The notes beneath the pieces are model-generated. The model saw only the letters and a program-made list of their open reading frames with translations, was not told where the DNA came from and did no database searches. A stretch of DNA of 64,000 nt from Paenibacillus sp. 32352 (lineage in GTDB: Bacteria > Bacillota > Bacilli > Paenibacillales > NBRC-103111), in the NCBI RefSeq assembly GCF_002042965.1, contig NZ_MZNT01000009.1:62001-126000 (forward strand), in the 5' to 3' direction. This document shows, in pieces, positions 42,187 through 52,800 of the stretch; the stretch's first letter is position 1, and each line of letters opens with the position of its first letter. Position numbers and translations under genes: made by a program.

Positions 42187-45100
42187 TTGAAGCTTCTCAA
42201 AAGGACGCTTGTCTTATTATTCGCACTCATTTTCATCATGGGCTCGAATGCCCAGGTTGCGTCCGTTCTTGCGGCTGAGCTTAGTGCTCCCAAAGTGACG
42301 GTGCTGCAAAATGACTTCATTAAAATTACAGTCGATAATGGTACCGGACGGTATGGCATAAGAACGGTAGCCGGACAGCCGATTCGCAAAAAGGACGATA
42401 ACGTCAACATGCTGTTCCGTGGCGATGATCCGGAAACTTCCTTTACGACGTTTCGGATTGATGGAACCGATTATATTTTCGGAAATCCGTACAAGTTTGG
42501 GGCTAATTTTTTCTCAGAGGTAACTCCCCCTCGAGTTGTTGAGAACACCGATGGCACCAAACAGATCGAAACGATTTGGCGGATCAAGGGTGTAGAAATC
42601 AAACAGATCCTGATGCTCTATAGCGACAGCTCGGATAAGAAAAACGCAGGCAATGTGAACATCCGCTATGAGGTCATCAACCGAAGCGGCGCTCAGGTAG
42701 AGCTTGGCTCCCGGATATTGCTGGACACGATGGTAGGAGGGAATGACGGTCCTGAGTTCCAGATTGGAACCGCGTCCAAGGCGCCTCTATTGGTCGAGAG
42801 AAAGCTTGTTCACGATCCGGAGAATGACCCGGCGATTACGGAGGAGGACAGACCGTTATATAAATTGCCGCCTTATTGGGTGATGCGGGATAAGCTGGAT
42901 CCGACGAATCCGCAGGCTACCAACGTCATGGCTTATGGCTTCAATAACTTTGCTGAAAAAAATATTAACATCGTCGATGAAATGATCGTTGGTCATTGGA
43001 ACGGTCTGGCGAATACCAAATGGGACTATACGCCGAACCCTAATCTTGATTTTACGAGAGATACGAACGATTACGGAACGAAGGATTCGGCCGTTGCTTT
43101 CTATTGGAATCCGAAATCACTTGCGAACAATGCGATACAAACGTTTGAAACGGTGTACGGCTTAGGGGAAATTATCGAACCGGATAAAGTATTCTCCATT
43201 CGTTATCTCGATACCCCGCAGCAGCTGGCTACTCTAAGCGACAACAGCAATTATGCCAACGAGGGCATATTTGATATGTATGCCGAAGTAGAAAATCTCG
43301 CTATGTACAACATGGAGCAGTCCAAAATCGAGGTCGAGCTGACCTTGGATTCCGGACTCAGCTTCGTCAAGCTGGATGAGTCCGGCAACATTATGCGCGA
43401 CGCGAATGGCAAAGCTCTGACGGAGCCCGTTCGAAACAAGAAGCTGGAGTTTAGAAAAACGGCTACGCCGGAGGAAGCGGAGAAGGGCATTATTCCGAAA
43501 TACAAGCCGGGTGAGACCGTTACCGCATCCTTTAAAATACAGGCGAAGGGAAGACCTTGGCCGACAACCAAGCAGTATTTGCTGACGGCGAGAAGTCCGG
43601 AAACACAGGTCAAGCTCGAAGGGCAGACGGACGAAGGGATTAAAGCCCAATATGAATCGAGTAAGTCCAACTTTATTTTATTGCCGGCTATCGGCAATGC
43701 CGTACCAACGTATGCATACGGTCTGTCTCCTAAAGAAGTGTACAGCACCGATGTAAAATACATTACGGCCAATATTTCCAATATCGATGCCTACAATACA
43801 GGGAATGAGACCAGTGAGCCGAACTTTGACCTCTTCCTTAAGGAGAAGGTGACAGGCAAGCGTTATAAGGTTCCGGTCAAAAGCTCAGTCATTATCCAAC
43901 CGACTGATGACGGGTTCTCCGGAGATATGCGCATTACGTATCGTGGCGGAGACTTGGTAGATAACAAGGGAAAAGTGATCCAAGCAGGACTTGGGCCTGA
44001 GCTGCCTTTGGGTGAATACCAGGTAGAAATTGATTATAAAGGCGATACCGGGGGCGATCCGGAAATCGCTGCGATGTATGACATCACGACCTCCCAAACC
44101 TTTGCCGTAACGGATAACGAGATCAACCGTGTCCGTGAGGCGAAGCTGATGGCCGTGTACAAGCAGAAGGTCGATTTAAGCCATGTGACGCCTTCGTTGA
44201 ACGGTAAGCTGCTGGAACAGATCAATGAAGCTTTTCCGGGAGAGCCGTTTAAAAAGGGAGAGGATTTGTACAGCGCTGTAACGGTGTACAAGCAAACCAA
44301 GGCGTTTTTCGGTACAGCAAGCAAGGCATTGGATCCGGAATTCGATTTGGCGGCGTTCTTGGACGATGAAAAGCTGAAGGAAGTTCCTGCTTACAATTAC
44401 CAAATGTTTGAGTCGGAAGAGGAAATGGATGAATTTTTCGCGGATGAAGCTCGGGAGAAGCTGGTAGACATCCGCGGGATGATCAAGCAGGCGGGCACCG
44501 GTAACGATCGCCAGGTTGTTGTCGATACGAAGACCGAGCCGGCGATTATTAACGGGGCCGTTGCTTATCGGGGTAAGGATATGGTGTTTGCCCGTGGCAA
44601 GCTGGATATTTTCGGTGCCAAACAGCGGATGAACGGCTATGACAGCATGCCATTCTTCGACACGCTCTTTGTGAAGGGGGACGGAACGCTTAGTGTAGCG
44701 AACAGCGGATTTGTTTTCCATAAAGGAGAATGGACGCTCGATTTCTTCAACGGTTTTGAGAAAACATTAGGTGAAGGGTATACCATTCCGCAAGCGGAAT
44801 ATCCCGAGAAAAAAGGAAATGAAGAGGACGACAGCTTAAACGGCTCCTTAAAATGGGCTTCAGGTGCGCTGGGAGACAAAGCGAATCCGCTGCGTCAGGT
44901 AATGATCGAGCTGGTCTACTTCAACAAGCACAGCTTGTTCGCCGTGCCGAACTTTACTTTTTCCGGCTTTGGGTTATCGTTTAACGATTTTATTCTTAGA
45001 CCCGGCGGCGTCTCCTTCGGAGGAACCATCTCGCTTAAGGTGCTGAACGCTGAAGTTCGCAATGTCCAATTTAACGAGAAAGGCTTTGTCGGGATTGAAG

Positions 45101-48100
45101 CCGGACTGAAATTTGATTTGAATGAAGAGTTAGGGTTATTCGAACCAAAGAACAAGGATAAGAAAGACGCAAAGGAAGATCCGGAAGGTCCTAAGAAGCC
45201 GAGCGGTGAGATCGACATTGTTCACTATGTGCAGCCGGTTGACGGCATTTCCAATACTTACGGATTAAAATTCGATGCCCAATTGAAAAGCATGACGGAA
45301 ATCGGGGTCGAAATCGCGTTCAAGAAAGTGGATGACGGACGGATTTTGCCGGATGTGCTTGGCTTCAGTGCTTCGCTGAAAAATCCGGGAGTGCTGATTA
45401 CCGGAGCAACTTATTTGACCGGAATACGCGGAGCGGTCCGTGAGCTGGCAGATACGATTGCCGGGGGAACCAAGGATGATCCGTTCCCGCTTGTCATTGA
45501 GGCCGGCGTCAGCTTGCGGTTCGGTATTGCTCCTGCGTACTTCTTTGGCGATATCGATCTGACACTGAAGCGGACGGGAATCGCGCTCCAAGGGAAGCTC
45601 GATTATTCTCCAAAAAGTGATCCTGAGGATAAAGAATTAATCAAAATGCTGACCCAAGCGCTGATCGAAGCACAATGGGTAACCCCATGGTTCGTAAGAA
45701 TGCAGGCCGAGGTCGATATTGGCGGCTGGAATGTCATCGTAGGTAGAGTCGGGGTGTTCGTCGGACAAAATCTGGAGAAGCACCGGACGGACTTTGAAGG
45801 CTATATCGGAGCGAAGATACAAATTCCTGAAGAAGTGCCGGTTGTCGGCGGTATGCCGTTATCCAGCGTATTTTTCGGGGTGAACAACGACAAGGTATGG
45901 GGAAGCGTAGGCATCCTGTTCATTTCCCTAGGAATTACTTATTACTGGGGCGGCGGGGTTGAATTCGGAACCTCCAGCGATCAGCTTCCTGACGGGTTTA
46001 CTCATTTGCTGATCGACGATCCGGAACGCGGTCCGCGTCTGCTCGTTATCGGGCAAGGGGTCAAGACAGTCGCAACCTCTTGGGTAGAATCGGAAAAGGA
46101 AACTCATGAGATCGTATACCGCGATGTAGATAAGGGTGTTAAAGTGCTGGATAACGGTGCCATGAATATCGGTATCGGCGGCATCAAAGTGAAAAACAGC
46201 GGACGTATTCATGAAATTCCGATGAATGACGTATCCGGCAACGCGATCATTGAAGTGGAATATGATAAGGATCTGCCGAACCTGACGTTGAAGGATGCGG
46301 CTGGTCAGCCTTACCCGATCATTTTTGATGAGAAAAATACGAATCCGCAAGCGACAGCCTTTACACAGCATATCAAGGCCGACGCCAAGCACGGAGATAA
46401 AGCGGATCATTGGAAGGCGTACATCATAGTTCCGCAGGATCGCGTAGCGAATGGCGGTACATGGACCCTTACCTCCGAGGCGGCGGTACAGAGCCGATTG
46501 CTGAATGTGCCTACTCTGCCTCAGCTGCAAAACGTCAGCTTGACCAAGGATGCCGGCGACAAGAACAAATTCACGGCAAGCTGGACAGTCGCCAATGCCA
46601 AGAAGGAAGATACGGTCAATCTGTATTTGACCAAGGATACGGTAAGTGCTGCTACTACGAAGCTTGCAAACGGGGAAGATGTGCTTGAACCAGGGGATCC
46701 GGGCATTCTGATTGCCAAAAATGTTCCGGCTGCCGACGGCCATAAAGTGATTGACGTTACTAAAGTATCCCTGAACGAAAACGGTGGCGAAGAGGATATA
46801 CAAGATATTACCGGGCTTTTGCAGCAGGGCAATTATTATTTGCGTGCCGAGCTCAAATCCGAATCCACCTTCGGTACCAAAACCTCGGCAGAGCAATTCG
46901 AGATCATCGATCGTCTAGCTCCGCAGGCCGTTAGTGACGTAACGATAGAGCCGGCAGGGGACGGGTATTTCAGTCTATCCTTCAAACCGGCTGCAAAGAA
47001 GGACGAGTTGAACAATTTCGAACACAGCTATGTTATTAATGCCATGCAGGAGCAGGGAGGCAAGCTGAAGCCTTACAACAATTTCGGTGAGCTCATGTTC
47101 ACGGAAAAAGAGCTTGCAAACCATTGGAATCCTGCAACAGGCAAATACGAAGGCATTATGCTCGGCGGCTGGACCCCTACCACGACATCGGAAGCCAAGA
47201 CGGATCCGAAGAGCCTGGACGCCAAGCCCGTAGATCCGGCTGAAGTGAAGTATGTCGGATTGCAGGTTGGCCAGGAGTATACGATAGGCGTGTCGTCTGT
47301 CGTCAAGCCTTCCAAGGAGCTGGATAAAAATGAAAACTACCATTATGCGAACCGGGTAGATAGCGCCAATACGCTGCTTCCGGTGCCTGTGAAGCCGGAG
47401 CTTCAACCAAGCAAGGAGCTGCTGCAGAAGCCTCAGCCGAAAATCGATTGGCTGACCAACAATGTGAAACAGCAAAGTATCGAGCTGTTCTCGAATCAGC
47501 CGGATGTTGCCGTAGAGGCCTTCTACGACAACCAATCGATTGGCCAGGTTCATCTCGACAATGATGGCAGCGGAAGCCACGGTGTGCTTGAGCTGAAGCA
47601 GCCGCTTACGACGGATGGAACTTATGCTATTGAGCTGCTCACCACAAATACGAAAACCAAAGACAGCAAGGTGAAGATGCTGTATCTGACCGTGGATACC
47701 CTTGCTCCTGTATTGTATCTGGACAAGCCGTTAACAGGTGCCAGAACGAAGGACGGCAAGATTGTATTCTCTGGCAGAAGCTCGAATGATGCCGTTCTGA
47801 AGGTGAGCGGAAACGGGAAAGAAACCGTTCTGAAAGTGCAGGACGACGGCCAATTCTCCGGTGAGGTGGCTGTAGAATCCAACGGTCCGACGGCTGAGCT
47901 TACCGTCAAGGCGGTCGATGGAGCCGGCAACGAGAATACGGCTGTTGTATCGGTGACGAATGATCGTTATGAAGTTCCGGCAGGGCTCGTCATTCATCAA
48001 GTGCCGGTCATGAAGCGCGGAGACAGCCAGAAGCTGGAAGCCTTCCTGCGTGTGTCCGATGGCAAGGACGCTCAAGGCAAGCCGAAGTTCAAAGAGGTAG

Positions 48101-49800
48101 CCGTTCCAGGGCATGTCAGCTATTCGGTCCTGTCAGGCGACGCGGTCGATCTGAAAGACGATGGAACGATCACAGCGCAATCGAGAGGAGCAAGTTTGGT
48201 TCAGGCAAGCTATGAGGTCGCAGAAGGGGTTACCTTGCAGGCTATGGCTGCGGCTGCGGTAGAGGTTCCAGCACCGACAGAGCTGGGAACCATCATGGCG
48301 GCCACCTCGGCTTTGAGCAACGATAGCAGCAGAACGAAAGTAACGGTAACCGATGCTGGTGAAATGCTCGGCTATCAGCTGGCGTACAAGGTGTTTGCCA
48401 GAACAAGCGCAGTGCTTCCGAAGCTGAATCAGGATATCAGCAGCTGGAGTATCCTGCCTGCAAACGGAATCATAAATGCAGAAGCCGGAAATGACGTTGT
48501 CATTGCCAAAAGAACCTCCACGGGCAAGCTGGCCGTAGCTTCAACAGGCAGACTGTCCGCCAATGTATGGCAGTCCAAAGGAGGCGGCGGTGCCGGAGGT
48601 GGCGGTGGTTTCGGAGGAATTCCAACGCCAACGGAAACCTCGGAAATTACCATTAATCAGCAGCGCATGAATGCCGAGAAGCAGGATAATGTTTTGGTTG
48701 CCGACATTACGGCGGCAAATGTGGATACTGCAGGCAGCGGAGACATCGTGATCACCTCTTTGGATAATACCGTGAGGGGCTATACGTTCCGGGTAGATCC
48801 GGCGGTGGTACAGCATGCGGTAAGCAAGCAGCGGAATCTTGTCATCGATGTTCCTTTGGCGCGGTTGACCTTAACGCCTAACCAATTGCAGGATCTGAAA
48901 GGAAACCTGGAGGTCCATATATTCCAGAACGAAAGCTACGAGCTGGGAGAACTGGGCAGCATAGCGGACAGTCTGGATTCGACCTTACTGGGAGCAGGAC
49001 AAGGCGTTTCCATTAAGACGAATATTCCGGCGTCCAATTGGAGCAACTACGTACCGCTTCGCGTACCGGTACCGGGTTCCATCGACTCGAGCCACCTTAC
49101 AGCGGTTATGCTGAAAAATCCGGAGGGAGCTTGGACACCGCTGCCTTGGAAGCTGAATCATAGCGGCAATGGGTCTTATGTCGATGTGCAATTGACCGGG
49201 AACGGAAATATCGCCTTTATCCGAAACGAAAAAACATTCTCTGATGTAGAGGACGGCTACTGGGGCAAGGACAGCATCAGCCATGCGGCTGCGAAGCTGT
49301 TCGTATTGGGGAAAGACAAGGACCAGTTTGATCCGGAAAGCCATATTACCCGGGCTGAATATCCGACGATCCTGCTGCGTGCAGCGGGGATGATGAATAA
49401 GAACGGTCAAGCTTCGTTCACGGATGTAAATTCGGGAGACTGGTATGAACGCAGCGTGTCGGTAGCTGCTCAAATGGGCATCGTGAACGGCTTTGCCGAC
49501 GGCACCTTCGCGCCACAGGCAACGTTGACAAGAATCGAAGCGATGACCATGGCGGGTAGATTGCTTAAAGCGCTTGGGTTAGCCGACGAGATCTCCAAGG
49601 AGGAGGCCGATCAGCTGCTCAGCACCTTCTCAGACGCGGCAAGCGTCCCTGAGTGGGCAAGAATACCGGCAGCCATCTGCATCAAGAATGGCATTATTGA
49701 GGGAGACAACAGCAGAGTGAATCCGCAGGACGAGCTGACAAGGGCGCAAGCGGCCGCCATTGCGGTAAGGCTTGATTCATGGATCACAAGCAATCCATAA
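42187..49800 (+). CDS. Giant SLH-domain surface protein with unrecognised beta-rich core, 2537 aa
   Basis: Signal peptide 1-31 (LLFALIFIMGSNAQVASVLAAE). The N-terminal region about 34-700 is beta-rich and has no family I recognise. From about 900 to 1260 a long run of alternating-hydrophobic strands with small turns (FSGFGLSFNDFILRPGGVSF, VEIAFKKVDDGRILPDVLGF, GWNVIVGRVGVFVGQNL, GSVGILFISLGITYYWGGG) forms a repetitive amphipathic beta sheet. FN3- and Ig-like modules follow about 1500-1930, then a Gly-rich hinge about 2130-2145 and a globular region to 2340. Three SLH domains end the protein (about 2350-2405, 2412-2465, 2480-2535; FSDVEDGYW, FTDVNSGDW, TRAQAAAIAVRL), so it attaches to pyruvylated secondary wall polymer. 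TTG start, AGGAGG 8 bases upstream. Confidence 0.85.
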   Translation: MKLLKRTLVLLFALIFIMGSNAQVASVLAAELSAPKVTVLQNDFIKITVDNGTGRYGIRTVAGQPIRKKDDNVNMLFRGDDPETSFTTFRIDGTDYIFGNPYKFGANFFSEVTPPRVVENTDGTKQIETIWRIKGVEIKQILMLYSDSSDKKNAGNVNIRYEVINRSGAQVELGSRILLDTMVGGNDGPEFQIGTASKAPLLVERKLVHDPENDPAITEEDRPLYKLPPYWVMRDKLDPTNPQATNVMAYGFNNFAEKNINIVDEMIVGHWNGLANTKWDYTPNPNLDFTRDTNDYGTKDSAVAFYWNPKSLANNAIQTFETVYGLGEIIEPDKVFSIRYLDTPQQLATLSDNSNYANEGIFDMYAEVENLAMYNMEQSKIEVELTLDSGLSFVKLDESGNIMRDANGKALTEPVRNKKLEFRKTATPEEAEKGIIPKYKPGETVTASFKIQAKGRPWPTTKQYLLTARSPETQVKLEGQTDEGIKAQYESSKSNFILLPAIGNAVPTYAYGLSPKEVYSTDVKYITANISNIDAYNTGNETSEPNFDLFLKEKVTGKRYKVPVKSSVIIQPTDDGFSGDMRITYRGGDLVDNKGKVIQAGLGPELPLGEYQVEIDYKGDTGGDPEIAAMYDITTSQTFAVTDNEINRVREAKLMAVYKQKVDLSHVTPSLNGKLLEQINEAFPGEPFKKGEDLYSAVTVYKQTKAFFGTASKALDPEFDLAAFLDDEKLKEVPAYNYQMFESEEEMDEFFADEAREKLVDIRGMIKQAGTGNDRQVVVDTKTEPAIINGAVAYRGKDMVFARGKLDIFGAKQRMNGYDSMPFFDTLFVKGDGTLSVANSGFVFHKGEWTLDFFNGFEKTLGEGYTIPQAEYPEKKGNEEDDSLNGSLKWASGALGDKANPLRQVMIELVYFNKHSLFAVPNFTFSGFGLSFNDFILRPGGVSFGGTISLKVLNAEVRNVQFNEKGFVGIEAGLKFDLNEELGLFEPKNKDKKDAKEDPEGPKKPSGEIDIVHYVQPVDGISNTYGLKFDAQLKSMTEIGVEIAFKKVDDGRILPDVLGFSASLKNPGVLITGATYLTGIRGAVRELADTIAGGTKDDPFPLVIEAGVSLRFGIAPAYFFGDIDLTLKRTGIALQGKLDYSPKSDPEDKELIKMLTQALIEAQWVTPWFVRMQAEVDIGGWNVIVGRVGVFVGQNLEKHRTDFEGYIGAKIQIPEEVPVVGGMPLSSVFFGVNNDKVWGSVGILFISLGITYYWGGGVEFGTSSDQLPDGFTHLLIDDPERGPRLLVIGQGVKTVATSWVESEKETHEIVYRDVDKGVKVLDNGAMNIGIGGIKVKNSGRIHEIPMNDVSGNAIIEVEYDKDLPNLTLKDAAGQPYPIIFDEKNTNPQATAFTQHIKADAKHGDKADHWKAYIIVPQDRVANGGTWTLTSEAAVQSRLLNVPTLPQLQNVSLTKDAGDKNKFTASWTVANAKKEDTVNLYLTKDTVSAATTKLANGEDVLEPGDPGILIAKNVPAADGHKVIDVTKVSLNENGGEEDIQDITGLLQQGNYYLRAELKSESTFGTKTSAEQFEIIDRLAPQAVSDVTIEPAGDGYFSLSFKPAAKKDELNNFEHSYVINAMQEQGGKLKPYNNFGELMFTEKELANHWNPATGKYEGIMLGGWTPTTTSEAKTDPKSLDAKPVDPAEVKYVGLQVGQEYTIGVSSVVKPSKELDKNENYHYANRVDSANTLLPVPVKPELQPSKELLQKPQPKIDWLTNNVKQQSIELFSNQPDVAVEAFYDNQSIGQVHLDNDGSGSHGVLELKQPLTTDGTYAIELLTTNTKTKDSKVKMLYLTVDTLAPVLYLDKPLTGARTKDGKIVFSGRSSNDAVLKVSGNGKETVLKVQDDGQFSGEVAVESNGPTAELTVKAVDGAGNENTAVVSVTNDRYEVPAGLVIHQVPVMKRGDSQKLEAFLRVSDGKDAQGKPKFKEVAVPGHVSYSVLSGDAVDLKDDGTITAQSRGASLVQASYEVAEGVTLQAMAAAAVEVPAPTELGTIMAATSALSNDSSRTKVTVTDAGEMLGYQLAYKVFARTSAVLPKLNQDISSWSILPANGIINAEAGNDVVIAKRTSTGKLAVASTGRLSANVWQSKGGGGAGGGGGFGGIPTPTETSEITINQQRMNAEKQDNVLVADITAANVDTAGSGDIVITSLDNTVRGYTFRVDPAVVQHAVSKQRNLVIDVPLARLTLTPNQLQDLKGNLEVHIFQNESYELGELGSIADSLDSTLLGAGQGVSIKTNIPASNWSNYVPLRVPVPGSIDSSHLTAVMLKNPEGAWTPLPWKLNHSGNGSYVDVQLTGNGNIAFIRNEKTFSDVEDGYWGKDSISHAAAKLFVLGKDKDQFDPESHITRAEYPTILLRAAGMMNKNGQASFTDVNSGDWYERSVSVAAQMGIVNGFADGTFAPQATLTRIEAMTMAGRLLKALGLADEISKEEADQLLSTFSDAASVPEWARIPAAICIKNGIIEGDNSRVNPQDELTRAQAAAIAVRLDSWITSNP

Positions 49801-49805
49801 ACGAA

Positions 49806-49855
49806 AGCTACCGGCTTAAGTCAAAATGACTTTCGCCGGTAGCTCTTCGGATTTT
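49806..49855 (+). terminator. Strong stem-loop after the 2537-aa gene
   Basis: AGCTACCGGC (49806-49815) with GCCGGTAGCT (49835-49844), and inner AAGTCA-AAA-TGACTT; T-rich tail ATTTTT at 49851-49856. Confidence 0.75.
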
Positions 49856-49878
49856 TACCTAACTAAGGCGGTGTAAAG

Positions 49879-52800
49879 ATGGCATTGAAGCAAAAATCCA
49901 TCTATGCGATTGGATTTGCTATAGTAGTTTTAGCGTTAATAGCTGGCTTTATGACATTCCGTGCCAATGCAGGCGCGAGCCATTGGACGGATGGCAGTAA
50001 CGCGGATACGAGCTGGTTTGACAACGCAACAGAATACAGAACCTATACGATTGATACGCCGGCTAAGCTGGCAGGCGTTGCCAAGCTCGTTAACGATGGG
50101 ACCAACCGGAATGGGGTAGCTGTCAACGGGTTCAGCGGGAGAATTTTGGAGATCAGCCAGGATCTGGACCTGTCCGGACTCCAATGGGTGCCTATCGGAA
50201 CGGATGCCAGACCCTTCAAGGGTACGCTGATTGCCGCAGGCGGAGTGACTAAAGAAATTAGGGGCATGACCGTAAGCGACAATACCATGTACGGTGGCTT
50301 CATTGGGTACATGGACGGAGCTACCGTAGGCGGCTTTAAGTTTACGGGAACCGGCAGTATTACCATGACCTCAGTGACTCAAGATGTCTATGTGGGTGCA
50401 GCCGTCGGTAAGATGGTGAACAGCAGCATTTTGTACGACATCACTAATGATATGCCCATTACAGTCGATTCGAAGACCCGCGACACTTACGTGGGAGGAA
50501 TCGTCGGTCAAGGGGGAGGGACGTTATCCAACTTGAAAAATAATGGTGCAGTAACTGCTCTCGGTGGCAACGTTTATGCCGGTGGGGTTACAGGCAGCGT
50601 GTACGGAAATATGGTTAAAACGTGGAATACAGGCGCGCTGAACGCGACAAGCAAGACCAGTCAGGATGTGTACGCCGGGGGAATAATCGGACAATCGCCG
50701 ATCTCCATTGTGATGGATACGGACAATACGATCATCTCGAACTCCGGTACGGTTACCGTATCCGGCGGTTTGAAAAATTATGCCGGCGGTATCGTGGGCA
50801 AGGCTAACGGGCTGGCGAAGTTTTCTGCCAATACTTCCAACAGCGGCTCCGTCAACATTAACGCTTCTTCTGCAGGCGGATCCTACGCAGGCGGATTGGC
50901 GGGAGCATTGGGCACCGCGAGTACAGATATTGTGTTTAACAATACGGGCGTTGTAACTAACAACGGCGGAAGCAACGTGTACACAGGGGGGGCTGCCGGT
51001 TATATCGAAGGTGCTCTTTCCTGGGAAAAAAGCTATGTGAATAGCGTTAACGTGACGGCATCCGGTAAAGATCATCTGTATACCGGCGGATTGATCGGTT
51101 ATGCAACAGGGGATTTCAGCTTTAAAGGAAATGCCAAAAATACCGGAGCGATCCGCGTAACAGGCGGAGCTCTAGCGGATAAACCGGATGAAGCCTATAC
51201 CGGCGGATTGATCGGTTATGCTGAGAATCGGGTTTTATTCGAAAGTACAGCCCCATCGGCTTATGAAAACAGCGGAACGATTACGGTAAGCGGCGGAACC
51301 GGCGTTTATACCGGAGGTGTTATTTCCAACCGGGCCTATGCGAGAACAGGGAATACGATCAGCAATGTCACGAGTAAGGGAGACATTAAGGTTGATGGTA
51401 AGACAAAGCTCTATACGGGAGGATACATTGGTCTTCTTCCGGCAGATAGCCCGGATAAAACGGTAGCAAACGTAACGTTTGCCAATGATATTACCGTCAC
51501 GGCTGCATCATCCGCTCCCGAAAGTACAGTTAGTACGGGCGGTATCGTCGGCTATATGGCAGGCGGCAGTGCAAGCATCAGCAATGCTTCCTTTAGCAGA
51601 ACCCCTGCGGCTGTAGTTAACGGAGTTCAAACCTACAAGGGTGGTACGATTGTATCCACAGGCGGCGGCGCTAGCACGTATACCGGCGGTATTGCCGGAT
51701 ATGTGGATGGAGGTACGTTTTCCAACGTCAATGCAGGAAACACGAAGGAGAGCCAAGCAGCGATCACTTCCGACGGCTTCATCGGGGGTGTAGCGGGCTA
51801 CTTGAAAGGTACTGTCGATACAGCAGCCATCAAGTATTTGACAGCAATTGTTCAAACGGCAGACGGCTTTGCCGGGGGAATTGCCGGTACCGCGCAAGGA
51901 GCCATTAGCGGCAAAGTGGTCGTTGGGGATGCTGACGCATCCGGCAGCGATAGTGTGAAGCTTGCTGCTGCCAACGGCATCGACCGATTGACAGCGGGGG
52001 GGATCATTGGCCGCAATGAAGGACCTCTCACTATTTCGGGTGCAGACACTTTAGTAACCCGGATCGCCCTGCTGAATGAAGCGGGAAGAACCGGCTACAG
52101 CTTGGGTGCCATGGCGGGTATGCTGACGCCTGAAGCACAAATTGGAGCGGCAGGGGCTTCCGCAAAGGTTAAGCAAGTCGACATTCAAATCAATGCGGAT
52201 CAAAGTAATGCAGGTGGAGCCATCGGTTTAAACCGAGCGCCGCAAACTTTTGTTTCTATTGAGGGACTATCCGTTCAAGTATCGGGCTCCGAGAATAAGG
52301 TGGGTGGTGCTGCCGGTGTTCAGGACACGGTAATAGGGAATGGGACCGACAGCAGCTTGGTCATTGAGGGCAAAGATATCACTATCACCTCCCAAGGCAA
52401 TGCGCTTAAGCTCGGCGGACTATTTGGGGAAAACGACAAGACCACGCCTAAGAGTTCGGCCTCTAATGTTCATATGACAGCAGCAGGTTCTGCGAACCAA
52501 ATCGGGGGTATTGCCGGTAAAAACCTCGGCGCGATTGCCAATGTGCAGGCCCAGAAGCATCATCTTGAGAATAGTGGTGAAGCAGGAGAAATCGGCGGTA
52601 TCGTTGGACGATCCGAAGCACCGGACGGAAGTACATCGCCAGCAAGCATTAACAGCGTCTCGGTGCAAGCAGGAGAAGAAGTGCTGATCCAATCATCGGG
52701 AGCCAACAACGTTCTTGGCGGTATTACCGGATATGCCAAAAATACAGAAATCAAGGATTTCTCGGTAGATGCGGAGCTTCCTGATTACGCTACATTATCT

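Noticed and set aside
45928..46896. 322-codon open frame on the minus strand, and similar ones at 56611-57549 and 15852-16688
   Set aside because: They lie wholly inside strongly supported plus-strand genes, have no ribosome sites and show the Arg/His/Ile-rich composition of antisense frames.
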